The position numbers were made by a program, and so were the translations under genes. Shown in pieces: positions 1-8,349 of a DNA stretch of 64,000 nucleotides. Under the pieces are notes generated by a model. That model did no database searches. It worked only from the letters and a program-made list of their open reading frames with translations, and was not told the DNA's origin. Source of the DNA: an uncultured bacterium (GTDB taxonomy: Bacteria; Cyanobacteriota; Vampirovibrionia; Gastranaerophilales; Gastranaerophilaceae); contig CADBUZ010000001.1 in the NCBI GenBank assembly GCA_902797985.1, positions 59,399 to 123,398 on the forward strand, written 5' to 3'. How positions within the stretch are numbered: position 1 is the first letter of the stretch; each line of letters starts with the position of its first letter.

Positions 1-1
1 A

Positions 2-214
2 TGTTGCGGATTTGGAAGTTTAGAACATCCTACAACATTAAAAACCGCTCATCCTATACTAAAAAAGAAAAGAGATAATATAAAAAACACAAGTGCAAAT
101 ATTGTTATTACAACATGTGTCGGATGTCTTATGAACCTCAATCTTATCTCACTATTTAAATACAAAACCAGAAGATTATTAGCATTTTTAAAAGACAATT
201 GCACAATTGATTAA
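2..214 (+). CDS. C-terminal fragment of a CCG-domain Fe-S oxidoreductase subunit (GlcF/LutA/HdrB-like)
   Basis: This open frame runs in from the left edge and stops with TAA at 212-214. The 70 visible residues contain two cysteine motifs, CCGFGS at the start and TTCVGCLMNL about 40 residues later. This is the CCG (cysteine-rich) signature at the end of subunits that bind a non-cubane Fe-S cluster, such as glycolate oxidase GlcF, lactate oxidase LutA and heterodisulfide reductase HdrB. The start and N-terminal ferredoxin-like part lie outside the window, so the substrate cannot be told. The family call rests on the two motifs and their spacing only. Confidence 0.7.
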   Translation, partial: CCGFGSLEHPTTLKTAHPILKKKRDNIKNTSANIVITTCVGCLMNLNLISLFKYKTRRLLAFLKDNCTID

Positions 215-303
215 CATTATATTTAGCATTTTTAAACCTACACTATATGTACGAATTTTAGTTGTATTATTTCAAGTAAAAGATATTTTTGCCGATTGAT
301 TAT

Positions 304-331
304 TTGACTTATCAAAAAAAATAATTAAATA
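304..331 (+). promoter_or_regulatory. possible sigma-70-type promoter for the 377 gene
   Basis: TTGACT (304-309) and TAAATA (326-331) are separated by 16 bases and lie about 45 bases upstream of the ATG at 377. The -10 match is weak in this A+T-rich spacer, so this is a candidate only. Confidence 0.35.
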
Positions 332-376
332 AAAAAGCGTAGAAGTTAAGTAATCAATAAAAGGAGAAAGTTTGTC

Positions 377-1957
377 ATGGGAATGGCAGCATCACAGGCA
401 AGATATCTGGCACTAACAGCAAGAAAGACTAACTGCGAATACGAAGGTCAACAAATTAACCAAGCTCGTGTTGCGTTAGCAAACCAATCAGCAGAATATT
501 TTAATCAACTTTTAAACACAAAAGTTCCAACTTGTCCTGATAGTACAAATTATACAAAAACACAATACTCCTATAGCGATGGGTATAATGATACCGTATT
601 AGATGATTGGTATCAATTATCAACAGCCGATCCTGATTACAACTATGTTGTTAATACATACTATTTTGATGATATTTATACAGGTTCATTGAAAAAAATG
701 GCAAATCCTGAGGTGCTATTCAAGAACCAAGCTACTAAATTCAACGAAGATGTAGACACATTAAGAAAGAACAAAGATGGTTCATACACTTTAAATGATA
801 AAGTAACTTATAAACCTTTATCCAGCTATAAGCAAACAAAAGATTTAGAGAATGCTTTAAAAGATATGGAAGCCGAAGGATTGATTAAATTCCCTGATGG
901 GAAAATCAATATGAAGGATTTGTATGGATACAAAGATGACAATAATGTATGGCATATTTCAACAAAAACAGATTTGGAAAATGCTTTGTCAAATCATGGA
1001 CTTAAACAAGGCTATATAGATATTAGCAAATTAGGTCTAAATTTAAAAGACACATCTCAATGGACAGATGATGATTTTGCAAAGGTTGCAGCAACACTAG
1101 ATAATGAAGGACTCCCTGGCGTATCTAAAGATGACATAGTTCAAGGTGTTGCAAGCGGAGCATTTGCAACCGGATATGCAAGTTACACAACAACAACAGT
1201 TGAAGATGAAACAATATATATGTTTGAATCAGCAACAAAAGAAGAAGCTTATGAAAAAGGCACAGGCGGATTAACAGATTATTCTACAGTTTATTCTCCT
1301 GCTTATGTTGGTAACTGTAAATTAACAGAATTAACAGAACCGTTAACTCTTACCGATGAAACAGCACTTTTACAAATAGCAGCAGATTTACCGAAAGAAA
1401 GCATTGGCGACTATATAAAAAGAATGCCTGACGGCACATATGAATACTATGGATCAGGTATTTATAGCTTTGAATATAATGGACATACAAGATACACAAC
1501 TTATAAAGATTTGGTTAACAGTTTAACAACATATGATGAATATGGTAAACCAATTGAAAACCAAAACAAGTTGAAATATTATGATGCAACATATATCAAT
1601 ACTAAAATTAAAAATTCCAGCAACGCATTGTTAGAAACAGACGGTTCGGGCAGATTTAAATCATTAAAACTTGAAGATTCAAGTGTCGTTTATGATTTGA
1701 ACGTAGAATCTGTAACAGACGAAGACGCTTACAACAATGCAATGAACAAATATTATCATGACGTTCAAGTTTATGAAAAGAAAATAGCAGATATAAATGC
1801 TAAAACGGAAATCATTCAAAAAGAAGATAGAACTTTGGAATTAAGACTAAAACAATTAGATACAGAACAAAATGCTCTCCAAACAGAAATGGAAGCAGTA
1901 AAGAAAGTAATTTCAAAGAATATCGAAATGACCTTCAAGACATTCGCCGGAAGCTAG
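377..1957 (+). CDS. conserved hypothetical protein with C-terminal coiled coil
   Basis: 526 residues, function unknown. The ATG at 377 follows a good AGGAG site. There is no signal peptide or membrane segment. The N-terminal 45 residues (MGMAASQARYLALTARKTN and onward) form an amphipathic helix rich in A, Q and N. The middle is acidic and rich in Tyr and Thr, with short recurring patterns such as KTKDLENAL. The last 65 residues are a charged coiled coil (QKEDRTLELRLKQLDTEQNA). The helical ends around a variable middle recall flagellar hook or filament-type architecture, but I see no diagnostic motif. It stands alone with its own terminator. Residues match no enzyme family I recognise. Confidence 0.8.
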   Translation: MGMAASQARYLALTARKTNCEYEGQQINQARVALANQSAEYFNQLLNTKVPTCPDSTNYTKTQYSYSDGYNDTVLDDWYQLSTADPDYNYVVNTYYFDDIYTGSLKKMANPEVLFKNQATKFNEDVDTLRKNKDGSYTLNDKVTYKPLSSYKQTKDLENALKDMEAEGLIKFPDGKINMKDLYGYKDDNNVWHISTKTDLENALSNHGLKQGYIDISKLGLNLKDTSQWTDDDFAKVAATLDNEGLPGVSKDDIVQGVASGAFATGYASYTTTTVEDETIYMFESATKEEAYEKGTGGLTDYSTVYSPAYVGNCKLTELTEPLTLTDETALLQIAADLPKESIGDYIKRMPDGTYEYYGSGIYSFEYNGHTRYTTYKDLVNSLTTYDEYGKPIENQNKLKYYDATYINTKIKNSSNALLETDGSGRFKSLKLEDSSVVYDLNVESVTDEDAYNNAMNKYYHDVQVYEKKIADINAKTEIIQKEDRTLELRLKQLDTEQNALQTEMEAVKKVISKNIEMTFKTFAGS

Positions 1958-2072
1958 GGGGTTATAAGGTAAGAATAAAAAATAGAACTTTTATGTTTAT
2001 TTTTAATTCTTCATCGGAACAAATTTACAAAAAGAAAAGAAATCCATTTATTGATACACGTACACACCTTTT

Positions 2073-2113
2073 ACCCTGTTGCGCTTAGTTAGCGTGCAGG
2101 GTTTTATTTTTTA
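2073..2113 (+). terminator. rho-independent terminator overlapping the 3' end of lepB
   Basis: ACCCTG plus TGCGC (2073-2084) pairs with 2092-2102 around a TTAGTTA loop and is followed by a T-rich run on the plus strand. It terminates the 377 gene. The stem contains the stop codon of the convergent lepB gene. Confidence 0.75.
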
Positions 2114-2750
2114 GGGTTAACATTTTTATTCTTGTTAACGGCCAAAAAACAGTAACGGCTCTACCAACAATTCTATATTCAGGTAAAAATCCCCAAAAAC
2201 GACTATCTTCGGAATTACCCCGATTATCACCCATCATAAAATAATGTCCTTCCGGAATTGTTACAGGCCCGCAATACATAGTTTCACTACAAGGTATTGA
2301 ATCATAGTCGCTCAATATATAATTTTCTTCAAGAGGCTTATCGTTTATCAACACAACATTTTTACCATCAGGCAATGTTTTTATCTCTATTTTTTCACCA
2401 GGAAGCCCTACTACTCTTTTTATAAAAGCAACATCATTACACCCTATACCTGTTCTTCGAGCAAGTATGCCTAACGGGGTTTTATTAATTTTAACAAATG
2501 GAGGATAAAAAACTAAAATATCACCCCTTTGTGGTTTTTTATAAAAATGCGTGACTCTTTCAACAACAATTCTATCACCTTCCACTAATGTTGGTTTCAT
2601 TGATGCTGACGGTATCCATCTGATTTCACAAATAAAATATCTGATTATTATAACCATTACCAGAACGAATACAAACGTTTCAAACCATTCTTTTATTACA
2701 GGATGTTGTTTACCGTACTCATCATATCTATCTTTTATTTTTTTAAACAT
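2085..2750 (-). CDS. lepB: signal peptidase I
   Basis: 221 residues. Cleaves signal peptides from exported proteins at the outer face of the inner membrane. A short cytoplasmic N-terminus is followed by one membrane anchor (about residues 24-42). The catalytic Ser is S50 in IPSASMKPTL and the general-base Lys is K111 in the DVAFIKRVVGLPGE block. The GDNRGNSEDSRFWG box near residue 175 is the third conserved family motif. The gene overlaps the end of the upstream polyprenyl synthase gene by 16 bases, so the two are probably translationally coupled. Confidence 0.95.
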   Translation of the reverse strand: MFKKIKDRYDEYGKQHPVIKEWFETFVFVLVMVIIIRYFICEIRWIPSASMKPTLVEGDRIVVERVTHFYKKPQRGDILVFYPPFVKINKTPLGILARRTGIGCNDVAFIKRVVGLPGEKIEIKTLPDGKNVVLINDKPLEENYILSDYDSIPCSETMYCGPVTIPEGHYFMMGDNRGNSEDSRFWGFLPEYRIVGRAVTVFWPLTRIKMLTLKNKTLHAN

Positions 2751-3523
2751 CTGACTATCCTAATCAATTCACTTTTATAAAGACTATCTTCTATAGAATT
2801 TAAAAGTGTTATCCCCTTTTCTATATAATTATCTATTAAACCTTTTGTTTTTTCAATAGCAGTATTGTCAATGCTTATTGAATCAGAAAAGATGACAGGC
2901 GCAGTATAAATTCCATTTTCTATATCAGATTTTGTTGTCAAAATATTATCTAAATCATTTTTTATTTGAAAAGCTATCCCAAAACTTTCTGCAAAACCTT
3001 CTATATCAAAAGAGATATCATTAGATATTATTTTTAAAGCTTTTGCTTCTGCCAAAAATAAAGATGCCGTTTTCAACTTACATTTTTCAATGTAATCCTC
3101 AATTGTTGTTTTTTTATTTAAAGTTTCACTTTGTATAATTTCACCTTGACACATATTCTCTATTGCTGTGTTAAAAATGCTCAATAACTCTATATTCCCA
3201 ATTTTAATTAATACACTCAAACAATTTGATATAATTAAATTTCCATACAAAACAGATAATTTATTACCGTAAACTAAATTCGCAGATGGTGAATTTCTTC
3301 TCACTGTTTCATTATCAATAACATCATCATGCAATAATGATGCTAAATGAATTAACTCAACAACGGTCAATATATCAATATAAGAACTATTTACATTTAT
3401 ATTCAATGATTTTAAAATAAGAAGCCCAATTTTAGAGCGAATCAACTTTCCAAAGTTATCCACCTTAAACGGTACATATTTTTTTATATTCAATTCGATT
3501 TGCTTAGAATATTTATCAACCAT
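2735..3523 (-). CDS. polyprenyl diphosphate synthase-like protein, degenerate second Asp motif
   Basis: 262 residues, short for the family (usually about 300-330). Trans-prenyltransferases extend allylic diphosphates for quinone or carrier-lipid side chains. The first aspartate motif is intact (LLHDDVIDNETVRRN, D66-D67-x-x-D70). The second, normally DDxxD after FQI, reads AFQIKNDLDN here: N189-D190-L-D192-N193, so two of the three usual Asp positions are Asn. It may be a divergent active enzyme, or one subunit of a heteromeric synthase. First gene of a two-gene unit with lepB. No Shine-Dalgarno site is obvious and a promoter sits very close to the ATG. Confidence 0.8.
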   Translation of the reverse strand: MVDKYSKQIELNIKKYVPFKVDNFGKLIRSKIGLLILKSLNINVNSSYIDILTVVELIHLASLLHDDVIDNETVRRNSPSANLVYGNKLSVLYGNLIISNCLSVLIKIGNIELLSIFNTAIENMCQGEIIQSETLNKKTTIEDYIEKCKLKTASLFLAEAKALKIISNDISFDIEGFAESFGIAFQIKNDLDNILTTKSDIENGIYTAPVIFSDSISIDNTAIEKTKGLIDNYIEKGITLLNSIEDSLYKSELIRIVRCLKK

Positions 3524-3534
3524 ACAACAAGTTT

Positions 3535-3563
3535 AACATAGTTGTTTTTTATACATTTGTAAA
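3535..3563 (-). promoter_or_regulatory. promoter of the polyprenyl synthase-lepB unit
   Basis: On the minus strand TTTACA (3563-3558) and TATGTT (3540-3535) are separated by 17 bases. Transcription would start about 5 bases before the ATG, giving an almost leaderless mRNA. Confidence 0.55.
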
Positions 3564-3652
3564 CTTTTATTAATAGTAAAAATTGAAATAACAAAATCTA
3601 TCTTTTATGAGTTTTAGACCAAATACAAATACTGAAAAAAGGAATATATTTA

Positions 3653-4282
3653 ATGGATAATTTGAATTTAGTTAACAGAATAATATTACAATCACCAAAG
3701 AGATTTGAAGAAACAGTTAAAGGATTTAAAGAAGTATCAAAATTCCCAAATTACTCAATAAAAGATAGTGTTGCATCATACAAAGACAAATATACCAGAT
3801 GTGCAAACTCATGCGCAGAATTAGCAATGAGCAACGGGAAATATACATATCTTGGGCACTTTGCACCTGAGTTAAGAAAATATGATTTTAGAGATAAATT
3901 AGATTATATTATAAAGAAAATGAAAGACGAAACAGGAGAATTATCTGCGTTTGTAACAGGCGGACACGATGTTGGCACGGCAGGAAACAAATTTGCCGCA
4001 GATGAAAGTTTTAGACAATTAGCGGATATTGGAAATATTTTAGACAACAACAATGTCGAAAACTTAACAATGATAGCAGCTAAAAAGAAATTTGATATAA
4101 AAGATAATCTTGCAGTAACCGGGGATTCTTTTATTTTCTCTCATACTCCTACTGACTGTAGATTTAATCCTTTACAGATTGATAAACCAAATCCGACAAG
4201 AGAAGAATTAGAAGCTCTTTTGAAAACCAGATACGGAATTGTAGAAATAGCACCTGAACATACAATTGAATATATTGGATAA
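3653..4282 (+). CDS. hypothetical protein, possible CheD/CNF-like deamidase fold
   Basis: 209 residues, no signal peptide or membrane segment. AAAGGA precedes the ATG. A segment reading RCANSCAELAMSNGKYTYL then GHFAPE resembles the CheD pattern of a catalytic Cys in a tight turn (C50 or C54), a strand pair, and a His 15-19 residues later (H69 in GHF). A helix (residues 80-95) and a strand ending in TGGHD, similar to the CheD FGGA strand, follow. That is consistent with the CheD/CNF1 glutamine deamidase fold, but it is a pattern match by eye. No chemotaxis gene is nearby. It stands alone, convergent with the next gene. Confidence 0.6.
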   Translation: MDNLNLVNRIILQSPKRFEETVKGFKEVSKFPNYSIKDSVASYKDKYTRCANSCAELAMSNGKYTYLGHFAPELRKYDFRDKLDYIIKKMKDETGELSAFVTGGHDVGTAGNKFAADESFRQLADIGNILDNNNVENLTMIAAKKKFDIKDNLAVTGDSFIFSHTPTDCRFNPLQIDKPNPTREELEALLKTRYGIVEIAPEHTIEYIG

Positions 4283-4285
4283 ATA

Positions 4286-4876
4286 TTAATAATTAAAACT
4301 ATATAATTGATTTTGATATTTAACCCCTAAGAAAGCACCTTTGTTAGAGAAAATATACATTGTTTCAGGATTTTGTAAATACATTGCTCTTATAAGCTTG
4401 CCATTAATTGAATATTTTTTTGTATAAAATGGGCATTCCGGATACCCTCCATATCTAAAATCTATAAACTTCAATCTGCCTAAAGCATCATAATAAAATG
4501 TCTTTTGAGGAGAATTAGTATACTGCAAAGCATACATATAAACAAATCTGTTTTTACCGGTATAAAAAGGCTGTAAATCTACATCTTTATAATGAGTTCT
4601 TCCTGAGCAAACAGCCTCATAGTGTATTTCGTGATTTTTATCTTTTAAATATCCTTTTAAACGCTCTTTTAAGAAACCTCTTGGAAAATTTGTTACATAC
4701 CCTTTTGGAAACATAAGCTTAAAAATTGTAGAAATTCTTGCACGTCTTTCATCATTTGTAAGATATAGCCAATCAAAACTACCGCCAACATATTCAAAAG
4801 TTTCTGCAATGGCAGGTGCTCCAATTGGTAAAATAATTCCTAATAACAAAAACCAGCTAATTATAAATTTCTTCAT
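4286..4876 (-). CDS. secreted hypothetical protein
   Basis: 196 residues from the ATG at 4876. An upstream in-frame start at 4894 would put MCYNLC before the signal peptide and is less likely. The N-terminus is a clear Sec signal (MKKF, hydrophobic core, then APAIA/ET cleavage near residue 25). The mature part has aromatic-rich strands, including YYDALGRLKFID and YSINGKLIRAMYLQNPE, that look like short YD/RHS-type beta repeats. Two Cys near residues 85 and 145 could form a disulfide. No catalytic motif is recognised. It is divergent from mnmG, with promoter regions sharing a very short gap. Confidence 0.75.
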   Translation of the reverse strand: MKKFIISWFLLLGIILPIGAPAIAETFEYVGGSFDWLYLTNDERRARISTIFKLMFPKGYVTNFPRGFLKERLKGYLKDKNHEIHYEAVCSGRTHYKDVDLQPFYTGKNRFVYMYALQYTNSPQKTFYYDALGRLKFIDFRYGGYPECPFYTKKYSINGKLIRAMYLQNPETMYIFSNKGAFLGVKYQNQLYSFNY

Positions 4877-4908
4877 ACATAGATTATAACACACAAAATA
4901 ATTTGTTG

Positions 4909-4914
4909 TATAAT
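4909..4914 (+). promoter_or_regulatory. -10 element of mnmG, predicting a leaderless mRNA
   Basis: A perfect TATAAT, preceded directly by TTG, ends 6 bases before the ATG at 4921. The transcription start would fall on or next to the A of the start codon. No convincing -35 or Shine-Dalgarno site is seen. Confidence 0.6.
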
Positions 4915-4920
4915 CTAAAT

Positions 4921-6786
4921 ATGCGATATTTAGAGAACAACTTTGACGTAATAGTAGTAGGCGGCGGACACGCAGGTTGCGAAGCGGCTATATCAGCTGC
5001 AAGACTTGGTGCAAAAGTTTTGTTATGCTCTTTAAACCTTGATAACATTGCTCTAATGCCTTGTAACCCTGCAGTAGGAGGTCCTGCAAAATCAACTCTT
5101 GTAAGAGAAATAGATGCTCTCGGTGGGGTTATGGGAGAAGCTGCCGATGCCACTTATGTTCAAATGAAAATATTAAATTCATCTAAAGGCCCTGCTGTTA
5201 GAGCATTAAGAGCTCAGTCCGATAAAAAAGAATATATGCATTATATGAGAAACATTATTGAAAGCACTGATAATATTTACTTAAAGCAATGCTGTATTAC
5301 TGATTTAATTGTCAAAGATAATAAAATCATAGGTGCTATCGATGAATATGGGAATGAATATAAATCCCCAACAGTTATTTTAACAACAGGAACCTCACTA
5401 GATGGAAGAATTTTTATAGGTCTAAAATCATATAGAGCAGGCAGATTAGGTGAAATGCCTGCAATAGGGCTTTCTGATTCTTTAAGAAAATTAGGGTTTA
5501 ATGTAAAAAAACTCAAGACGGGAACACCTTGCAGAATTGATAAAAGAACTGTCGATTATTCAAAAATGACAATTCAACCCGGAGATGAAAAACTACATTT
5601 TTATTCATTTAAACCTAATAGACCAATAAGAAAACAAGTACCTTGTTATCTTACAAGAACAACAGAAGAAACACATAAAATTATAAAAGAAAACCTTGAT
5701 AAATCTCCAATGTATCAAGGACTTATACACGGAGTCGGGCCGAGATACTGCCCTTCAATAGAAGATAAAATCATACGATTTGCATCAAATCCTTCACACC
5801 ATATTTTTATAGAACCTGAAGGATTAGGAACATACGAGCTTTATATTCAAGGGTTTTCAACAAGCTTACCTTCAGATGTTCAGACCAAAATGGTAAGATC
5901 CTTACCGGGATTAGAAAAAGCACATATCATAAAACCTGCATACGCAGTAGAATACGATTATATTCCTGCTGTACAAACATCACACTCACTAATGACAAAA
6001 CTAATCAAAGGACTGTTTTGTGCAGGACAAATAAATGGTACAAGCGGTTACGAAGAAGCCGCTGCTCAAGGACTTCTTGCAGGAATTAATGCTTTTAATT
6101 ACATAAATGGCTCTGACATGCTTGAATTATCAAGAAGTTCTTCTTATCTTGGAACATTAGTTGATGACTTAGTTACAAAAGATATTGAAGAACCTTATAG
6201 AATGCTAACCTCTCGCTCTGAATACAGATTACTGTTAAGACAAGATAATGCTGATGCAAGATTAACAGAAACAGGTCATAAAATTGGACTAGTTGATGAT
6301 GTTCAGTACAATAGATACAAAGAAAAGCAATTATGCATTCAAAATGAAATCGATAGACTATCAAAAACTAAAATTTCTGCATCAGAAGAAGTAAATTCTA
6401 TTTTAGCAGAAGTCGGAGAACATATAGATAGAGGCATACGACTATCCGAGTTAATAAAACGACCTAATATCACATACGATATTATCAAACGGATAGACTA
6501 CGAAACAGAAATGAGAAACCTCTCAGAAGACGTAACAGATGAAGTTGAAGTTCTTATAAAATATGATGGTTATTTAAAACGTCAAGAAATTCAAGTTGAA
6601 CAAGCGACAAAACTGGAAAAATATAGAATACCCGACAACATAGATTATTCAACAATCAACCACATATCAACAGAAACAAAAGAAAAATTAGCAAAAATAA
6701 GACCGAAAACATTAGCTCAAGCATCAAGAATTGGTGGAGTAAAACCTGCTGACATTTCTGTTTTAATGGTTATGCTATCAAAGTAG
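4921..6786 (+). CDS. mnmG: tRNA uridine-5-carboxymethylaminomethyl(34) synthesis enzyme MnmG
   Basis: 621 residues from the ATG at 4921. A TTG at 4903 would lie upstream of, and partly under, the -10 box, so I prefer the ATG. With MnmE it forms the 5-carboxymethylaminomethyl group on wobble U34 of tRNAs, using FAD and methylene-THF. The FAD motif VVGGGHAGCEAA is at residues 12-23. Family signatures include NPAVGGPAKS, the KTGTPCRID block (usually KTGTPPR) and the C-terminal ASRIGGVKPADI helix. Length is normal for the family. Its usual partners mnmE and rsmG are not adjacent; rsmG lies 24 kb away. Confidence 0.96.
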   Translation: MRYLENNFDVIVVGGGHAGCEAAISAARLGAKVLLCSLNLDNIALMPCNPAVGGPAKSTLVREIDALGGVMGEAADATYVQMKILNSSKGPAVRALRAQSDKKEYMHYMRNIIESTDNIYLKQCCITDLIVKDNKIIGAIDEYGNEYKSPTVILTTGTSLDGRIFIGLKSYRAGRLGEMPAIGLSDSLRKLGFNVKKLKTGTPCRIDKRTVDYSKMTIQPGDEKLHFYSFKPNRPIRKQVPCYLTRTTEETHKIIKENLDKSPMYQGLIHGVGPRYCPSIEDKIIRFASNPSHHIFIEPEGLGTYELYIQGFSTSLPSDVQTKMVRSLPGLEKAHIIKPAYAVEYDYIPAVQTSHSLMTKLIKGLFCAGQINGTSGYEEAAAQGLLAGINAFNYINGSDMLELSRSSSYLGTLVDDLVTKDIEEPYRMLTSRSEYRLLLRQDNADARLTETGHKIGLVDDVQYNRYKEKQLCIQNEIDRLSKTKISASEEVNSILAEVGEHIDRGIRLSELIKRPNITYDIIKRIDYETEMRNLSEDVTDEVEVLIKYDGYLKRQEIQVEQATKLEKYRIPDNIDYSTINHISTETKEKLAKIRPKTLAQASRIGGVKPADISVLMVMLSK

Positions 6787-7072
6787 TTTAATTAGTTGAT
6801 ATAAAAATGATATCACCTCAAAATACTGTTATTAGTGTTATTTTAACCATTTATTTAAGAAATGTTACAAATACAAATTTTTAGGGTTGTAGACATGTGA
6901 AACATAGTTTAACATGTAAGTAGGAGTATAAGAGATACATTTACCGAGTTTGTGCACGCAAGTCATTAGAACATTAACTTACCCATACTATTATTTAATT
7001 TTAATTCACGCATAAAAAGGAGTGACTTCGCACTGTCATAAAACTTGATAAATACAAATTTATCGGGGAATT
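6787..7072. other. 286-base non-coding region with pairing potential
   Basis: No convincing ORF. The stretch holds a possible long-range stem (6952-6955 and 6960-6965 with 7023-7028 and 7030-7033), GTAAGT/ACTTAC complementary hexamers that would cross it, and a perfect 7-base hairpin just before the next gene. It could be a structured leader or a small RNA. No known RNA family is recognised. Confidence 0.35.
7047..7064 (+). promoter_or_regulatory. hairpin immediately upstream of the ribosome-binding region
   Basis: GATAAAT and ATTTATC form a perfect 7-base stem around an ACAA loop. It ends just before CGGGGAATT and the ATG at 7073, so it could affect translation start of the secreted HExxH protein. 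Confidence 0.4.
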
Positions 7073-7636
7073 ATGAATATTAAAAGAATTATTATAGCCA
7101 TTTTAATGGTGTTATTCTGCGCTACACCATCATTCGCTGCTTACATTGACAATTTTACAAGAGATGCAGATATTAAACCGGCACTAATCATGCTTGAAAA
7201 AGCCGGTGCTCAAGAAGTATTTGACAATTTAGAAGAAAATTCCGTTAAAATTTCTTTCTATGATTTATCACAAATTTCTTATCGTTACATGAACTCTTTC
7301 GCTTTAAATTCAGTAGATTCTTTCGGAAACAGATACATTCTGATTAACTCAAAATTTAAAAATGCTTCTCCTGAAGAAATCGCTTGTTTAATTGCACATG
7401 AAAGTTTTCATAAACTAAAAGTTGCTACATTAGAAGAAGAAACCTTAGCAACGCAAAAAGAAGCTCACTACTGGGGCTTATTAAAAAATTCACATAGAAA
7501 TTATACACAATCACCTTTACTTTCGAGATTAAACCGTTTGGTTTTATTAGACGCTCAATCTGATAATCAAAAAAATTATATCAGAGAGCGTATATCAAAC
7601 AGTTCTTTTTATAAAGAACAATTGGCTATAAGATAA
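7073..7636 (+). CDS. secreted putative zinc metalloprotease-like protein (HExxH)
   Basis: 187 residues. The N-terminus is a Sec signal peptide with a likely cleavage after FAA near residue 23. The sequence IACLIAHESFHKLKV carries an HExxH zinc-binding motif (H109-E110-S-F-H113), followed by EEET (121-124) and by E130 and H132, which could supply the third ligand. The HExxH helix is preceded by a strand (RYILINSKF), as expected for a zincin. It is small and lacks a recognisable family, so it may be a minimal periplasmic peptidase. Two Arg/Lys-rich helices make the C-terminus. It appears monocistronic. Confidence 0.7.
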   Translation: MNIKRIIIAILMVLFCATPSFAAYIDNFTRDADIKPALIMLEKAGAQEVFDNLEENSVKISFYDLSQISYRYMNSFALNSVDSFGNRYILINSKFKNASPEEIACLIAHESFHKLKVATLEEETLATQKEAHYWGLLKNSHRNYTQSPLLSRLNRLVLLDAQSDNQKNYIRERISNSSFYKEQLAIR

Positions 7637-7694
7637 TGTATTTGTACTCTGTTCTTGTGGTAGAATATACTATAAGAGCAGGGTACCTTTTTTT

Positions 7695-8348
7695 ATGTCA
7701 AATTTCGAGTTCTTAAAAGAGATAGATAATGATTTATATAGAATAATAGCTGATGCAGAAAAGCTCTACAGGGATGAGTATTTTGAACAGGCAATAGTTC
7801 AAACAAGAAGGTTTGCAGAAAATTTATGCAGAAATTTACTGGGAGATAGAACTATTCCTGATTCAACTTTTGATGAATGTTTAGCGACTTTACATGATTT
7901 ATATAAAAAAAACATCAGACAACGTGAATTAGTAAATGATTTATACTTTCTTAAAGCGCAAGGGAATGCATCTGTTCACGGAAAAACCGTAAAACAAGAC
8001 GGAAATATTGCTCTCGATTGCATTAAACGCGCATTCGAAGCAGCTATTAACTATGCCGTATTCAATGGTGCTCCTCAAAAAATAGAAAAATTAGAATTTT
8101 CTGAAGAATTATTAGTTCTCGGTGGCAAAAAGAAAAAAACTACCCTTAAAGAAAAATATTTAGCAAAGAAAAAAACTGCAAAAAAGAATAATCAACTGTA
8201 TAAAAAGAAAAAAGAACAAGCAAAACAATACATTTATCCAAGTCTGATTGAAAACAAAAAATCCGCAACAAAAATGAACTTTATAGGTGGACTTGTCCTA
8301 ATACTGGCTATTGTATTTTATGTTTATATAACTTTTTTTGCAAAATAA
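7695..8348 (+). CDS. DUF4145-like protein with C-terminal membrane anchor
   Basis: 217 residues. The first 120 residues are helical and resemble the DUF4145 domain found alone or at the N-terminus of some restriction HsdR subunits (EQAIVQTRRFAENLCRNLL, then HGKTV). A very Lys-rich linker (residues 145-185, including GGKKKKTTLKEKYLAKKK) is followed by one hydrophobic segment at 198-214 and four final residues, so the protein is probably tail-anchored with the domain in the cytoplasm. TATACT/TATAAG sequences at 7666-7676 may be the -10 region. Role unknown. No restriction genes are nearby. Confidence 0.7.
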   Translation: MSNFEFLKEIDNDLYRIIADAEKLYRDEYFEQAIVQTRRFAENLCRNLLGDRTIPDSTFDECLATLHDLYKKNIRQRELVNDLYFLKAQGNASVHGKTVKQDGNIALDCIKRAFEAAINYAVFNGAPQKIEKLEFSEELLVLGGKKKKTTLKEKYLAKKKTAKKNNQLYKKKKEQAKQYIYPSLIENKKSATKMNFIGGLVLILAIVFYVYITFFAK

Positions 8349-8349
8349 T

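Noticed and set aside
6813..6890. 25-codon ORF in the mnmG downstream spacer
   Set aside because: No ribosome site and no recognisable composition; likely chance.
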